A stretch of DNA of 64,000 bases. It comes from DATCYX01 sp963714425. Lineage in GTDB: Bacteria; Chloroflexota; Anaerolineae; Anaerolineales; UBA4823. The DNA is taken from the NCBI GenBank assembly GCA_963714425.1, contig CAVQOI010000014.1:1-64000 (forward strand), written 5' to 3'. The notes under the pieces are model-generated. The model had not been told where the DNA came from. It worked only from the letters and a program-made list of their open reading frames with translations, and did no database searches. Positions within the stretch are counted from its first letter, which is position 1; the number at the start of each line of letters is the position of its first letter. The position numbers and the translations under genes are program-made. Positions 8,158 through 15,924 of this stretch are shown here, in pieces.

Positions 8158-8429
8158 CACTTAATTGAGGCTAGACATGGGGGGGCGAATCTTCTGAGAC
8201 CAGATTCGGGTGCAGTTGGGTGCAGTTGCATCGGGGTTACCAGCTCGTCAAGAAGCTCGGCGGCTTCAGTTTGCATACTTGGGATCAGGTGACCATAGAC
8301 GTCCAACGTGATCGATGCCTTGGCGTGACCCAGCCTTCTGGATATCACAATCACAGGGACACCGTTGTTGAGCAATAACGAAGCTGCTGTGTGACGCAGG
8401 CCATGAAAACGGATCTTGGGTAAGGCCAC
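8157..8429 (-). pseudogene. Tyrosine recombinase (phage/ICE integrase), C-terminal remnant
   Basis: About 90 residues carry the catalytic end of a tyrosine recombinase: box with HGLRHTAASLLL (Arg, His), ISRRLGHA (His) and TLDVYGHL (nucleophile Tyr). The N-terminal core-binding and arm-binding domains are gone; an in-frame TGA lies two codons before the first possible GTG start. The C-terminus faces the tRNA-like remnant, the usual arrangement when an element integrates into a tRNA 3' end. It cannot be active alone. Confidence 0.8.
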
Positions 8430-8979
8430 CTCTCAATCGAGAGACGGGCTTTGGCAAGATGCCTTGTGACGGGTCACTGAATGCAGGTAGATAGACCTAC
8501 ACGCTCCTTTAGGACTGATGGCTGACCTCCAGAAAAAGCCGATATCCTAGAAAAGCTTTTCAAGTGTGTTTCCTCTCCCATGTCCACTTTTACGACCTCG
8601 CTTGTTCGAACAAGATGCAACTGCCGGATGGGCGAGAAATAATATGAAATTCATCTCCCTTAATAGTCCGGTTATTTTTGTCTAGTATTTCCCAAAATTG
8701 ACACTCCTATCAAAAAAATGTATATTGAAACCAGTCATCTTGCAGGTCGAATAAGAAGAGTACTTGTTTATTGGTACTTCGTCCGGCGGGATATTCCTGA
8801 GGTAACCCAGGATCGGAGGCGAGGCGCCCCACGCAGAGCACCTGCAACTGACCTCGCTTCGTTTGGGAATATTAGGTGCTCTTTGCGTGCGGATAGCGAG
8901 TTTGCTAAGGAATCTTGTCCGCACCGCTTGGTGGGGTGCCAAACCATCGGTGGTTGTATGCAAATCCAGGAGGACACAC

Positions 8980-9483
8980 ATGACCCCTAAAATCTACGCC
9001 CCCTTCTACTCTCTTATGCAGAAATTTTCCTCATCTCGTCCTGGAGCTTGGTTACTATCACGTACCCTACATCACATCGACCATCTAGTTCTCAAGGTTA
9101 CGGGCGGGCGTTTAACGATGACCAGTATCCTAACAGGGTTGCCGGTAGTCATTGTGACAACCATTGGGGCTAAGAGCGGGAAACCGCGCACGATTCCGCT
9201 GTTGTGCATCCGTGATCAGGGGATCCCGACGACCTTCGCAATCATCGCAACGAACTGGGGACAAAGACATTATCCTGCCTGGTACTTCAACCTGAAAGCC
9301 AACTCACACGCCATATGCTCCATACACGGTCAAATTGAAGAATATGTCGCGCATGAAGCCAGCGGTGAAGAATACGAGCGATTCTGGCAAGCTGCAGTGA
9401 ACACGTACCTAGGTTACTCGCTCTACAAGCAACGGGTGGGCAAACGACACATCCCGATCTTGGTACTGACGCCTTTACAATAG
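8980..9483 (+). CDS. Deazaflavin (F420)-dependent nitroreductase-family oxidoreductase (Ddn-like)
   Basis: This is a 167-residue protein of the split-barrel Ddn/F420H2-dependent quinone reductase family. Recognisable segments are GAKSGKPRTIPLLCI, FAIIATNWGQRHYPAWYFNLKAN and the usual C-terminal PILVLTP. The family reduces quinones or nitro compounds with F420H2 and is common in Actinobacteria and Chloroflexota. The start at 8980 is chosen because AGGAGG lies 6 bases upstream; longer in-frame starts have no ribosome site. It stands alone with no cofactor-biosynthesis gene nearby. F420 use is inferred from family, since some relatives bind other flavins. Confidence 0.85.
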   Translation: MTPKIYAPFYSLMQKFSSSRPGAWLLSRTLHHIDHLVLKVTGGRLTMTSILTGLPVVIVTTIGAKSGKPRTIPLLCIRDQGIPTTFAIIATNWGQRHYPAWYFNLKANSHAICSIHGQIEEYVAHEASGEEYERFWQAAVNTYLGYSLYKQRVGKRHIPILVLTPLQ

Positions 9484-9932
9484 TAGATTCGCTATCTCGC
9501 AGCCCGATTGTGTCGCTGCCCAAACCTGCATATACATGGCTAGGCTATGCCTCTTAATAGCGAAGGGGGTTCGTCTTACAATCAATCGTCTCCAATCTAC
9601 TCGGAGTCGGCTGTATTGTTCCCGGTCTGAGCAGAGTGCCACGCGCACTTAGTAGTGGAAAAGCTGCACGCGAGCGTCTGACATGCACCGCTTTTTGGGC
9701 GATTATTCACCTACGACAGCTACAAGATCGCTGCACACTTCTCAATTTCAGTTAATTTGACTAACATAGTTCTGGTACGAATCATGGAGGCAGGTCGATC
9801 TGAAGACTAGAAATCCAGGCAGTCTTGCAAAGCCGCGCTGCTGGTAACGCCAACCATTGGGTGGCTCTGAAAATGCGTGCTATACTCCAATTGACTAGTA
9901 ACCCCCCAATGATTGAAAGGAGATCGACACTA
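9484..9932. other. Gap of 450 bp with a dispersed repeat
   Basis: No credible gene is present. The main feature is one copy of the repeat at 9621-9690. Just before the DoxX-like gene there is a ribosome site (AAAGGAGA at 9917) and a plausible -10 (TATACT around 9871). Confidence 0.4.
9621..9690. repeat. Dispersed repeat, copy 1
   Basis: This segment aligns with 17331-17396. The 28-column core (9661-9688) matches 17368-17395 at 24 positions and is built around AGCTGCACGC, and GGTCTGA plus AGAG are shared at the 5' side. Both copies lie 80-140 bp after a gene end and before a small plus-strand gene. Nature unknown. Confidence 0.55.
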
Positions 9933-10322
9933 ATGAACAGCCTATTGTGGATTCTGCAAGGCTTGCTCGGCCTTTATTTCTTTTTCGTAGGAATCCTTCA
10001 TTTCATCGTGCCGCCTGGATTACCCGCCCTCATGGGCTGGATGTATGAGCTGCCCCCAGGCATCCATTATTTAAGTGGCACGGCGGAAATTCTAGGCGGG
10101 CTGGGACTCATCCTGCCCGGTCTTTTCCGCATTCAGACCCGCCTGACACTGTTTGCCGCGCTCGGGCTGGTTCTCGTCATGGCTGGGGCGGTGGTCTGGC
10201 ACGCCACTCGCAGTGGTGAGGTCCAGAATATCTTTATGAATATTATCTTTATGGGATTGGCAGGTTTCGTGGCTTATGGGCGCTGGAGACTCATCCCGCT
10301 GAAGGACAAAGGGGCAGCCTAG
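9933..10322 (+). CDS. DoxX-like small membrane protein
   Basis: This is a 129-residue protein with four predicted transmembrane helices: LLWILQGLLGLYFFFVGILHF, a second helix with GTAEILGGLGLILPGLF, LTLFAALGLVLVMAGAVVWH, and FMNIIFMGLAGFVAYGRW. This is the DoxX/DoxD-like fold (the GxAEIxGGLGLILPGL segment is typical). Members are linked to quinone- or thiol-related redox processes, though most have no known function. The start at 9933 is preferred for its AAAGGAGA ribosome site; the upstream in-frame ATG at 9825 lacks one. The gene stands alone and is followed by an attC-like inverted repeat. Confidence 0.82.
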   Translation: MNSLLWILQGLLGLYFFFVGILHFIVPPGLPALMGWMYELPPGIHYLSGTAEILGGLGLILPGLFRIQTRLTLFAALGLVLVMAGAVVWHATRSGEVQNIFMNIIFMGLAGFVAYGRWRLIPLKDKGAA

Positions 10323-10385
10323 CCCAGTTTCACGCGACAAGACTTCCCAGTCGGATTCGTAACGATTGGTGGGCTGGTCGCGGCC

Positions 10386-10452
10386 GCTTAACAACGGCAT
10401 GAACCCGACGTGTGAAGAAATTGCACCGCGTGGGTCGTGCCGACAGTTAGCT
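10386..10452 (+). repeat. attC-like imperfect inverted repeat
   Basis: The 67-bp element begins GCTTAAC (fits the integron R'' consensus RYYYAAC) and ends GTTAGCT (one base off GTTRRRY). The arms CGGCATGAACCC and GGGTCGTGCCG pair with a single unpaired A, like the extrahelical base of attC sites. It lies 64 bp after the DoxX-like gene, where a cassette's attC would be. No integron integrase is in the window. It may be a lone relic or a look-alike. Confidence 0.4.
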
Positions 10453-10550
10453 GTCATAGAACGATTGGGGATACGAAGAAAATCCATCAGCTTAATTGCG
10501 GGACATTGTATCAATTATTTCGTCGCGGTACGTAAAGTATCCTCTATTGC

Positions 10551-11792
10551 CTACTTGTAGAAACCAGTGACGGAATGCTTTTGATAGGTACTGGATTTGG
10601 ATGGGCGCATGCCAAACAAGTAACGTAATAGCTTGATCCGTTTCACGAGGAGTTCATATAACCCCAGCGTGACCAGCAATACGCCCCCGCCCAGCGCCAG
10701 AAACTTGACCACCAGAAGGGGATTCCAGGGCAAGAGGGCGTAGGTGATGGCGATGACGAAAATATGGTGCAGGATATAAAAAGGCAGGATGGCTTCAGAT
10801 GTGTATTGCAGTAGCCGGTTGTTGAAGTTCAGGTGCCGCCTGCCCATTCCCAGGGCGAAGACCACCCACGCCCAGCTGTTCAGGCTGCGCAAAACCTGGT
10901 AGAGTGCGTAGCGGGGAGAAAATACCGGGCTGAGCTCCCAAGGGCCTGCATAACCACCCAGCACAAGCAGGGCAAGGATGGCTGAAAAGCAGGCTAAGCC
11001 GATGACCAGGGCGATCCAGCGGGAGCGTACTACCGCTTGCATAAACCGCCGCTCGGAGAGAAACACAAATCCGTAGATAAAGTACACCAGCCACACGCAA
11101 AAGTCACTGAAGTTCTGGTGTTGTGGAAAGTGTGCACGCAGGGTGGCCTGGATTACCGCAGGTAGCAGAACAAACCCCAAGAGCGCGGCAGGTCGTTGGA
11201 GCTTGGCTGACACCCAGGAAACCAGATACATGCCGGTGCTCCCTTTGAGCCACGCGAACAGCGGCAAGGTGAGCACGGCGTAGACGAACAAGAATCCCAA
11301 GAACCATAGGTGCCGGACATAGCAGCCATACTTCACCAGCAGCGGGGAGTAGTGTCGAGCGCAATACGTAAACCAATCCGGGAAAAACTGGGGAAATGAC
11401 CCTTCAATCTGCCCCATGCTTTTTAGCGACAAGTATTCCTGAAAAGGCATGAAGATCATGGTGCACGCCACGAGTGGGATGAAGAGGCGTTGGACGCGGG
11501 CGGTGAGGTAGCTGAGCTGGTCGTACTTAACCAACGCGAAGCGAGCGCCAGCGCCTGCCACGAAGAAGAACAAGTGCATGATCCATTGGTAAATGAAGGC
11601 AGCAAATAGAGTAAAGATGGGACTGGTTTGGCTGTCTTGGATGAGCCAAACACCCTGCACTGTCTGGAAGGGCATGGAAACGTGCACCGAGAAAACGAGC
11701 AGGATCGCCAATATCTTCAGCCAGTCGAGGTAGTAGAGGCGTCTTGGTTCTACGGCTGGTGCGGGAGGTATTTCTTGCAAAACTTGCATCAT
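10551..11792 (-). CDS. Acyltransferase family 3 membrane protein
   Basis: This is a 413-residue protein with about ten transmembrane helices. The N-terminal RRLYYLDWLKILAILLVFSVH is the standard opening of acyltransferase-3 (OafA/NodX-type) enzymes, with the Asp and the helix-1 His expected in that family. Such proteins O-acylate sugars or lipids using acyl-CoA at the membrane. No glycan gene is nearby, so the acceptor is unknown. The start codon pair ATGATG at 11792/11789 follows GGGGAAAA. It faces the DoxX-like gene convergently across the attC-like repeat, and is followed on the same strand by no partner gene. Confidence 0.85.
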   Translation of the reverse strand: MMQVLQEIPPAPAVEPRRLYYLDWLKILAILLVFSVHVSMPFQTVQGVWLIQDSQTSPIFTLFAAFIYQWIMHLFFFVAGAGARFALVKYDQLSYLTARVQRLFIPLVACTMIFMPFQEYLSLKSMGQIEGSFPQFFPDWFTYCARHYSPLLVKYGCYVRHLWFLGFLFVYAVLTLPLFAWLKGSTGMYLVSWVSAKLQRPAALLGFVLLPAVIQATLRAHFPQHQNFSDFCVWLVYFIYGFVFLSERRFMQAVVRSRWIALVIGLACFSAILALLVLGGYAGPWELSPVFSPRYALYQVLRSLNSWAWVVFALGMGRRHLNFNNRLLQYTSEAILPFYILHHIFVIAITYALLPWNPLLVVKFLALGGGVLLVTLGLYELLVKRIKLLRYLFGMRPSKSSTYQKHSVTGFYK

Positions 11793-11920
11793 TTTTCCCC
11801 AGTCTAGCAGATAAGCACCAGATGATACGAGACCTGTCTATTTATACCGCGTGTGGCGATACCCAGTTTATGCAATTGACTGAATTCATGCGCTCTATTT
11901 TTATGTTCGCAGATCGAGCA

Positions 11921-13360
11921 TTAAGGCAAGGTCGTCAACCAATCGGGAGCGAGCTCGATAAGATATGCTTCAACTTCACCTGTGCCGGATCGTCCCCAGT
12001 TGCTGGTAAATATAATTCGAGTGAAGTCGTGATTGACACTGGCCTGTGGCTCGGCCCAATAGTCGTGCTCCTGGCTCTCATCCACAACTGAGTGAGTATG
12101 CCCCAGTCTCACCACGCGCCCGCCTGGCCTAAGTTCTAAAGCGAATATCTGGTCGTCCATCCATGTAGAGGCTGGCTGTGCGCCGTTGTATGTTGAAACC
12201 AGCGCCCATCCAGGCAAGCGGCTGGCCTTTCCTGAGAAGTGCAAACCCAGTGCCGAGTGGCTGAAATCGATTGGCCATATGGGTGTTATTACGCCGGATT
12301 CTAGATCCAGGATGGAGATATTGTCTTGATCAATATCCTGAAAGATCAGCACCTCTCTTTGATTGGCGTCAAGGGCCATATCCGAATGACCGATGATGCG
12401 CAGCAGACTCCGCCCATTTTGAAGATTGAGGTCGTAGACCATTAGTCCGCATGGATGGGTGTCATCCCCCAATCTCCCAGGGTCGCAGTAGTCGTCGTAA
12501 TAGGCGAGGAAAAAGTTTCCCATAGGGCTGATGCTGACGGAGTCGATTTCCGGTCGGGATGGCAGATCGCGCCTTGCGATCACGCGATCCGTTTTCAGAT
12601 CGTAGACCAGCAAGGTCGTAGCCAACCATTCCTGATCCTCGGCCATGAACCCCCAGTAGCGGCCATCAAACGAGGGGCTACCCTCATAGCGCGTCCAGAC
12701 CGCCGCCAGGTTCTGGCCGGGGAAATCCATTGCAAAGTCGTGCACGATCCTTCCCTCAGCAGTCGATAAGCGATACGCAAGCAACCTGGATTCATCTAAT
12801 TGATAAAGTAAATCCGGGTCTTCAGCATCCCAGCGCGGCTCTACCGATATGGGTATCTGCGCCAGGGGCATTAATGTCCGGGCGTCGTAAACGTACCATA
12901 AGGCATCAATGCTTCGCACCAGAATTCGGCTTCCATCGGCATTGAAGGATTGCACGCGAGAGTACTCATTTTTCAAGCCCTGGGATGGATCATCCGAGGA
13001 GAGATCTGCGAACCGGTTGGTTAACCGGATCATACAAGTGCCGAAAACTGGATCACGAAAAGGGATACTGGCTGGGGGTTCATCCATTCCAGGTGCCTGC
13101 AGGATATCGAAATTGGTTATTAGGCCTGGTGGGGCGCCCAAGCAACGGCTCTCGTTCCCTGGCTCCACAAGTTCTTCTGGAACTCTTTTGGTTCCAGGTG
13201 TCACCAGCATCCGTCGTGTGACTTTTGGGGAAGTAGTTGATTCAGGCATCGGATAGCCATCCATCTGCCTATCGCACGCGGGACCTGCAAAGAGGAGGAT
13301 GATGAGAATATATCCATATCTCCAGATAATCTTTCGTCTATTAATGTCCATCACATCCAT
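11921..13360 (-). CDS. Lipoprotein with TolB/WD40-type beta-propeller
   Basis: This is a protein of about 479 residues with a lipoprotein signal: positive MDINRRK, hydrophobic YILIILLF, then AGPAC as lipobox. A Ser/Thr/Pro-rich linker leads to a propeller of about 400 residues with repeated blade-like segments (NADGSRILVRSIDALWYVYDA, SPMGNFFLAYYDDYCD, NHDFTRIIFTSNWGRSGT). This looks like a TolB-type blade series that reports values per blade. It is anchored outside the cytoplasmic membrane and its ligand is unknown. Start chosen at 13360 (MDVMDINRRK); 13351 is equally possible, and 13393 gives an unlikely long lead. No operon partner. Confidence 0.72.
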   Translation of the reverse strand: MDVMDINRRKIIWRYGYILIILLFAGPACDRQMDGYPMPESTTSPKVTRRMLVTPGTKRVPEELVEPGNESRCLGAPPGLITNFDILQAPGMDEPPASIPFRDPVFGTCMIRLTNRFADLSSDDPSQGLKNEYSRVQSFNADGSRILVRSIDALWYVYDARTLMPLAQIPISVEPRWDAEDPDLLYQLDESRLLAYRLSTAEGRIVHDFAMDFPGQNLAAVWTRYEGSPSFDGRYWGFMAEDQEWLATTLLVYDLKTDRVIARRDLPSRPEIDSVSISPMGNFFLAYYDDYCDPGRLGDDTHPCGLMVYDLNLQNGRSLLRIIGHSDMALDANQREVLIFQDIDQDNISILDLESGVITPIWPIDFSHSALGLHFSGKASRLPGWALVSTYNGAQPASTWMDDQIFALELRPGGRVVRLGHTHSVVDESQEHDYWAEPQASVNHDFTRIIFTSNWGRSGTGEVEAYLIELAPDWLTTLP

Positions 13361-13620
13361 CAATCCGGCTGTGAAATCCAGCGAACTCTTCACTTTAATT
13401 TTCGCGCAAAGCCAGTAGGTCTATACTACCACTAGCTTACCCTTTTCTTGACACCCCTTGCCTCAGTTAAGGATGAACCAGGCACGGGCTAGAGCGGATG
13501 TATTTGGAGTCTTTGGCGTCTTCGCCTCCTCGCGCTGGCAGGAATGCCTCACCATCTAAGTGCTCGAATTAGGCGAGGATATGGACTTTGAGCATATTAC
13601 CTTCTTTATATATTAGAATC

Positions 13621-13668
13621 AAAAAAGCCCGCCCCATTGTCAGCTAACTGACACCGTGGCGGGCTTGG
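13621..13668 (-). terminator. Strong minus-strand intrinsic terminator
   Basis: Read on the minus strand, AAGCCCGCC pairs with GGCGGGCTT (13625-13633 with 13658-13666), with an inner TGTCAG/CTGACA stem, and is followed by six T. No annotated minus gene ends here, which implies an unannotated transcript entering from the right. Confidence 0.7.
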
Positions 13669-13799
13669 ATAGGCCGCGCGAGTTGCAACTAGGCACAGGA
13701 GCACGACTTCTGTGCCTTGTTCCTAGATACCCGGACGGTACCCCTGATGGATACCGGCATCTGGGCGTATGCTATTCCATACTATGGAATCCGTTGTGT

Positions 13800-13886
13800 T
13801 TAACATTTTGTTTGCGGATAATGTCGGCTTTCTGAATCCTGGGGCATTGGAGGAAATGAAAGCGGCGAGAGGATGAGCTGATACAT
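13800..13886 (-). CDS. Candidate 28-residue small protein
   Basis: The ATG at 13886 (minus strand) is preceded by AAGGAGG with 5-base spacing, among the best ribosome sites in the window. The frame encodes a 28-residue peptide starting MYQLILSPLSFPPMPQDSES and ending in Cys. Part of the ribosome site can fold into a small CCTT/AAGG hairpin. The reading frame is followed by palindromic and hairpin segments and then the strong terminator at 13621-13668. No homologue is recognised. It could be a leader peptide of a regulatory RNA, a signalling peptide precursor, or chance. Confidence 0.4.
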   Translation of the reverse strand: MYQLILSPLSFPPMPQDSESRHYPQTKC

Positions 13887-13929
13887 GGGAACCTCCTTCG
13901 GAAGGGATTTACCCACATAAAGTCAAAAT

Positions 13930-13952
13930 CGTATGTCTTCGTACGTTTTTTT
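13930..13952 (+). terminator. Short plus-strand hairpin with T7
   Basis: CGTATG/CGTACG with a TCTT loop is followed by seven T. It lies just upstream of the operon at 14000, so it would end any plus transcript arriving from the gap. With only six pairs, one a wobble, it is a moderate terminator. Confidence 0.45.
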
Positions 13953-13999
13953 GGTTATACTTCAGCGGAGGCAACCATTATCGAAATGGAGAAATCCAC

Positions 14000-14290
14000 A
14001 TGAGACGTAACCGAAATCTCGTCGCCGCACTGCCCTGGTATATCGTGGGCACCATTGCGCTGTGCTTGTTCCTGATGATGAGTGTCAGCCACCTGGGAGG
14101 TGGCGGCTCCTGGGACTCGGGCTCATCCGACACAGGCAGCTCCTGGTGGTCTTCCGACGACGGTTTCTCCGGAGGGGATTCGGGGGGCTGGGACTGGAGC
14201 TCCGGCGGTTCAGACAGCGGGAGCTGGGATTCTGGCGGCAGTGACAGCGGTGGCTGGGATTCCGGCGGCAGCGACAGCGGAAGCTGGTGA
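14000..14290 (+). CDS. Membrane-anchored Ser/Gly/Asp/Trp repeat protein
   Basis: This is a 96-residue protein with one N-terminal hydrophobic segment (PWYIVGTIALCLFLMMSVSHL) followed by about 65 residues made almost only of Ser, Gly, Asp and Trp. The tail repeats a WDSGGSDSG unit about three times and ends in Trp. GGATTC and GGCGGCAGTGACAGCGG nucleotide repeats show recent expansion. The start follows GGAGAAATCCAC. The stop is one base before the next start, so the two are cotranslated. Low-complexity SGDW tails of this sort often sit at the ends of membrane or secreted bacterial proteins such as TPM-domain proteins. The role here is unknown; it is probably exported or exposed, and partner of the next two genes. 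Confidence 0.65.
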   Translation: MRRNRNLVAALPWYIVGTIALCLFLMMSVSHLGGGGSWDSGSSDTGSSWWSSDDGFSGGDSGGWDWSSGGSDSGSWDSGGSDSGGWDSGGSDSGSW

Positions 14291-14291
14291 C

Positions 14292-15194
14292 ATGTCCACT
14301 ACGAGAAGCTGGCTGATCTGCGCTGTGCTGGTGCTCATCATGTTCGTAGGGATCTCGTTCCTGCCCCCCACTGTCTACCTTTTTGGGGCGGTCCTCGCCT
14401 TTGTGATCGGCAACGCCGAGTCCAAGTCCGGCGCGAGCGCGCCACTGCCGCAACCGACTAGGGCGATGTACCAGCCATCCGTCCAACCCTCGACTACGAC
14501 CAGCGTGGAGCTTCCGGAGAGGAAAATGCCAGACAACATCCCAGCTGATCTGAAATGCCCGTCCTGCGGCGCGAACATCAAACCGACCGATAAGACATGT
14601 GCCTTCTGCGGCTCGAGCCTCCAGCCGCTGCTGGACCTGCCCGAGCCAGCCAAGCTGGGCGGGTTGGAAATCGGCAAGAGCGTGCGCCTGATCCACCCTC
14701 ACAAGGGCACCCAGGACTACCGAGTGCGCGGGCGCCTGCTGTACACCGAGCTCTGGCAGGCTTCGCGCGGTCCGCAGGTTCCTTGGACCCCGACCGGCAA
14801 CTACTTCGCCGGGTTCGCCCTGGAACCGGCCGCGTACCTATTGAACTGGCAGGACCGCTTCTACTTGCTGCAAGAGCAGAGCGCCCTGACCGATATGGAC
14901 ATCAACCGCGACTTCGTGCCCTACGCTCGCCAGTTCGCCCAGTCGAACCAGACGGCACGGGTCGAGTTCTCCTATAGTGGTGCACGCTGGCAGATGGTGG
15001 ACATCGGCCGCTTCGCCATCGAGTTCGAAGACGGCGAGGGCTCGCACCTGCACAAGGGCGCCATTGGGCGCTTCATCCACGCCGGCAGCGGAGACCAGGC
15101 CCTGGTGGTGGATGATTTCCAGAGTGGCGGCAGCGGGGGGCAGGATACGCTCTGGCGCGGCTTCCTGATTAAAGAGACTGATATCACGTTCTAA
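14292..15194 (+). CDS. DUF4178-type protein with zinc ribbon and membrane segments
   Basis: This is a 300-residue protein. Residues about 5-45 form two hydrophobic segments, followed by a Pro/Ser/Thr linker. A zinc ribbon follows with CPSCGANI and CAFCGSSL (two CxxC knuckles, about residues 95-118). The C-terminal 170 residues resemble DUF4178 domains (GNYFAGFALE, LNWQDRFYLLQEQ, FSYSGARWQMVDIGRFAIEFEDGEG). Such proteins are found next to small membrane proteins in many bacteria; the biochemical role is unknown. The ATG at 14292 is chosen because it is one base after the previous stop; the frame extends upstream through the repeat gene, but that part reads as an out-of-frame shadow. Confidence 0.7.
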   Translation: MSTTRSWLICAVLVLIMFVGISFLPPTVYLFGAVLAFVIGNAESKSGASAPLPQPTRAMYQPSVQPSTTTSVELPERKMPDNIPADLKCPSCGANIKPTDKTCAFCGSSLQPLLDLPEPAKLGGLEIGKSVRLIHPHKGTQDYRVRGRLLYTELWQASRGPQVPWTPTGNYFAGFALEPAAYLLNWQDRFYLLQEQSALTDMDINRDFVPYARQFAQSNQTARVEFSYSGARWQMVDIGRFAIEFEDGEGSHLHKGAIGRFIHAGSGDQALVVDDFQSGGSGGQDTLWRGFLIKETDITF

Positions 15195-15209
15195 CCCGGA
15201 GGAGAATCC

Positions 15210-15542
15210 TTGAAAAAGATTTTTGGACGTTACACCCTGATCGTCACCCTGGTGCTGGTGCTCGTCGTCGGGCAGGGCATCTCATTCCTGGCAAACCCCG
15301 ATGGCTGGCAGAGGTACATCGCAAACCTGGGCAACATCCTCGGCATGATCGCCTTCTGGGGGCCAATCATCGCCCTGATCTCCAGCCTGTTCGTCTGGAT
15401 CGTGATGCGCCTTCTGGGCTTCGAGTCTCTGGACAACGTGCGGCAGGAATCGGTCGAGCAGAACAACCCCACCCCAGCGATCGTCTTCGTCGGCACGCTG
15501 ATCGCCAGCGTGCTGTTCCTGATGCTTGTCATCAAGCCATAG
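15210..15542 (+). CDS. Three-helix small membrane protein
   Basis: This is a 110-residue protein with three hydrophobic helices (YTLIVTLVLVLVVGQGISFL, GMIAFWGPIIALISSLFVWIV, PAIVFVGTLIASVLFLMLVI) and a short charged loop between helices 2 and 3. The start follows CGGAGGAG. It is the third gene of the operon from 14000, 15 bp after the DUF4178-type gene. No family is recognised. Co-occurrence suggests it forms a membrane complex with the two preceding products. Confidence 0.62.
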   Translation: MKKIFGRYTLIVTLVLVLVVGQGISFLANPDGWQRYIANLGNILGMIAFWGPIIALISSLFVWIVMRLLGFESLDNVRQESVEQNNPTPAIVFVGTLIASVLFLMLVIKP

Positions 15543-15924
15543 CAAAGGCAGATAGCTGTTCACCCTTAGGACGGGGATGCAAAATACCGCCTAAGGCGGC
15601 GTTATTGATTCGTTTTGGATTCACCAACGGGGAAACCAGCCCATGGTTCACTTTTAGGTCTCCCTATCCCCATATATAACCACGTGACTACCCAACAGGC
15701 AATAAATAAGGTGAAAGTTCTTTCAGAAAGATGCCATATCCCAATTGAATCGAGAAGTTAACGTCTGTATACGGTTAGCGGCAACTTTCTGCCAGAACTG
15801 ACAGACACACAATATAATCAGCCAGGCATGTTGCCAGCAACCAATCTGCCTGTAAGGCTCTATCAAATCTGTTGATCAATTAAATTCTGCCGGCTCGCAT
15901 TTAGATATTTCTATGGGGTGAATT
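15543..15924. other. Gap of 380 bp
   Basis: A short hairpin CCGCC-TAA-GGCGG lies near 15589 without a T-run. GGTTAGCGGCAAC (15773-15785) and GTTGCCAGCAACC (15830-15842) form an imperfect inverted repeat (10 of 13 pairs). No gene is supported. Confidence 0.35.

Larger units (their letters stand above)
7878..8979. other. Long gap with integration scars
   Basis: No intact gene is seen. The gap holds a chimeric tRNA-like piece with a terminator (8061-8157), a truncated integrase on the minus strand (8157-8429), and a structured 8790-8960 segment. In that segment CGCAGAGCACCT (around 8831) pairs imperfectly with AGGTGCTCTTTGCG (around 8874). The latter may be a mobile-element or leader structure. 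Confidence 0.4.
13361..13999. other. 640-bp gap with a candidate small transcript
   Basis: Besides the candidate minus-strand small ORF and its terminator, the gap has a palindrome ATTCCATAGTATGGAAT around 13775 and a hairpin AGGCACAG/CTGTGCCT near 13708-13734, both of which would be inside that minus transcript. A plus-strand hairpin with T7 lies at 13930-13952. Confidence 0.45.

Noticed and set aside
14082..14291. Upstream extension of the DUF4178 frame through the repeat gene
   Set aside because: The extension is a shadow of the SGDW repeats in another frame (Ala/Gly/Thr-rich) and has no ribosome site; the ATG at 14292 directly after the previous stop is far better.
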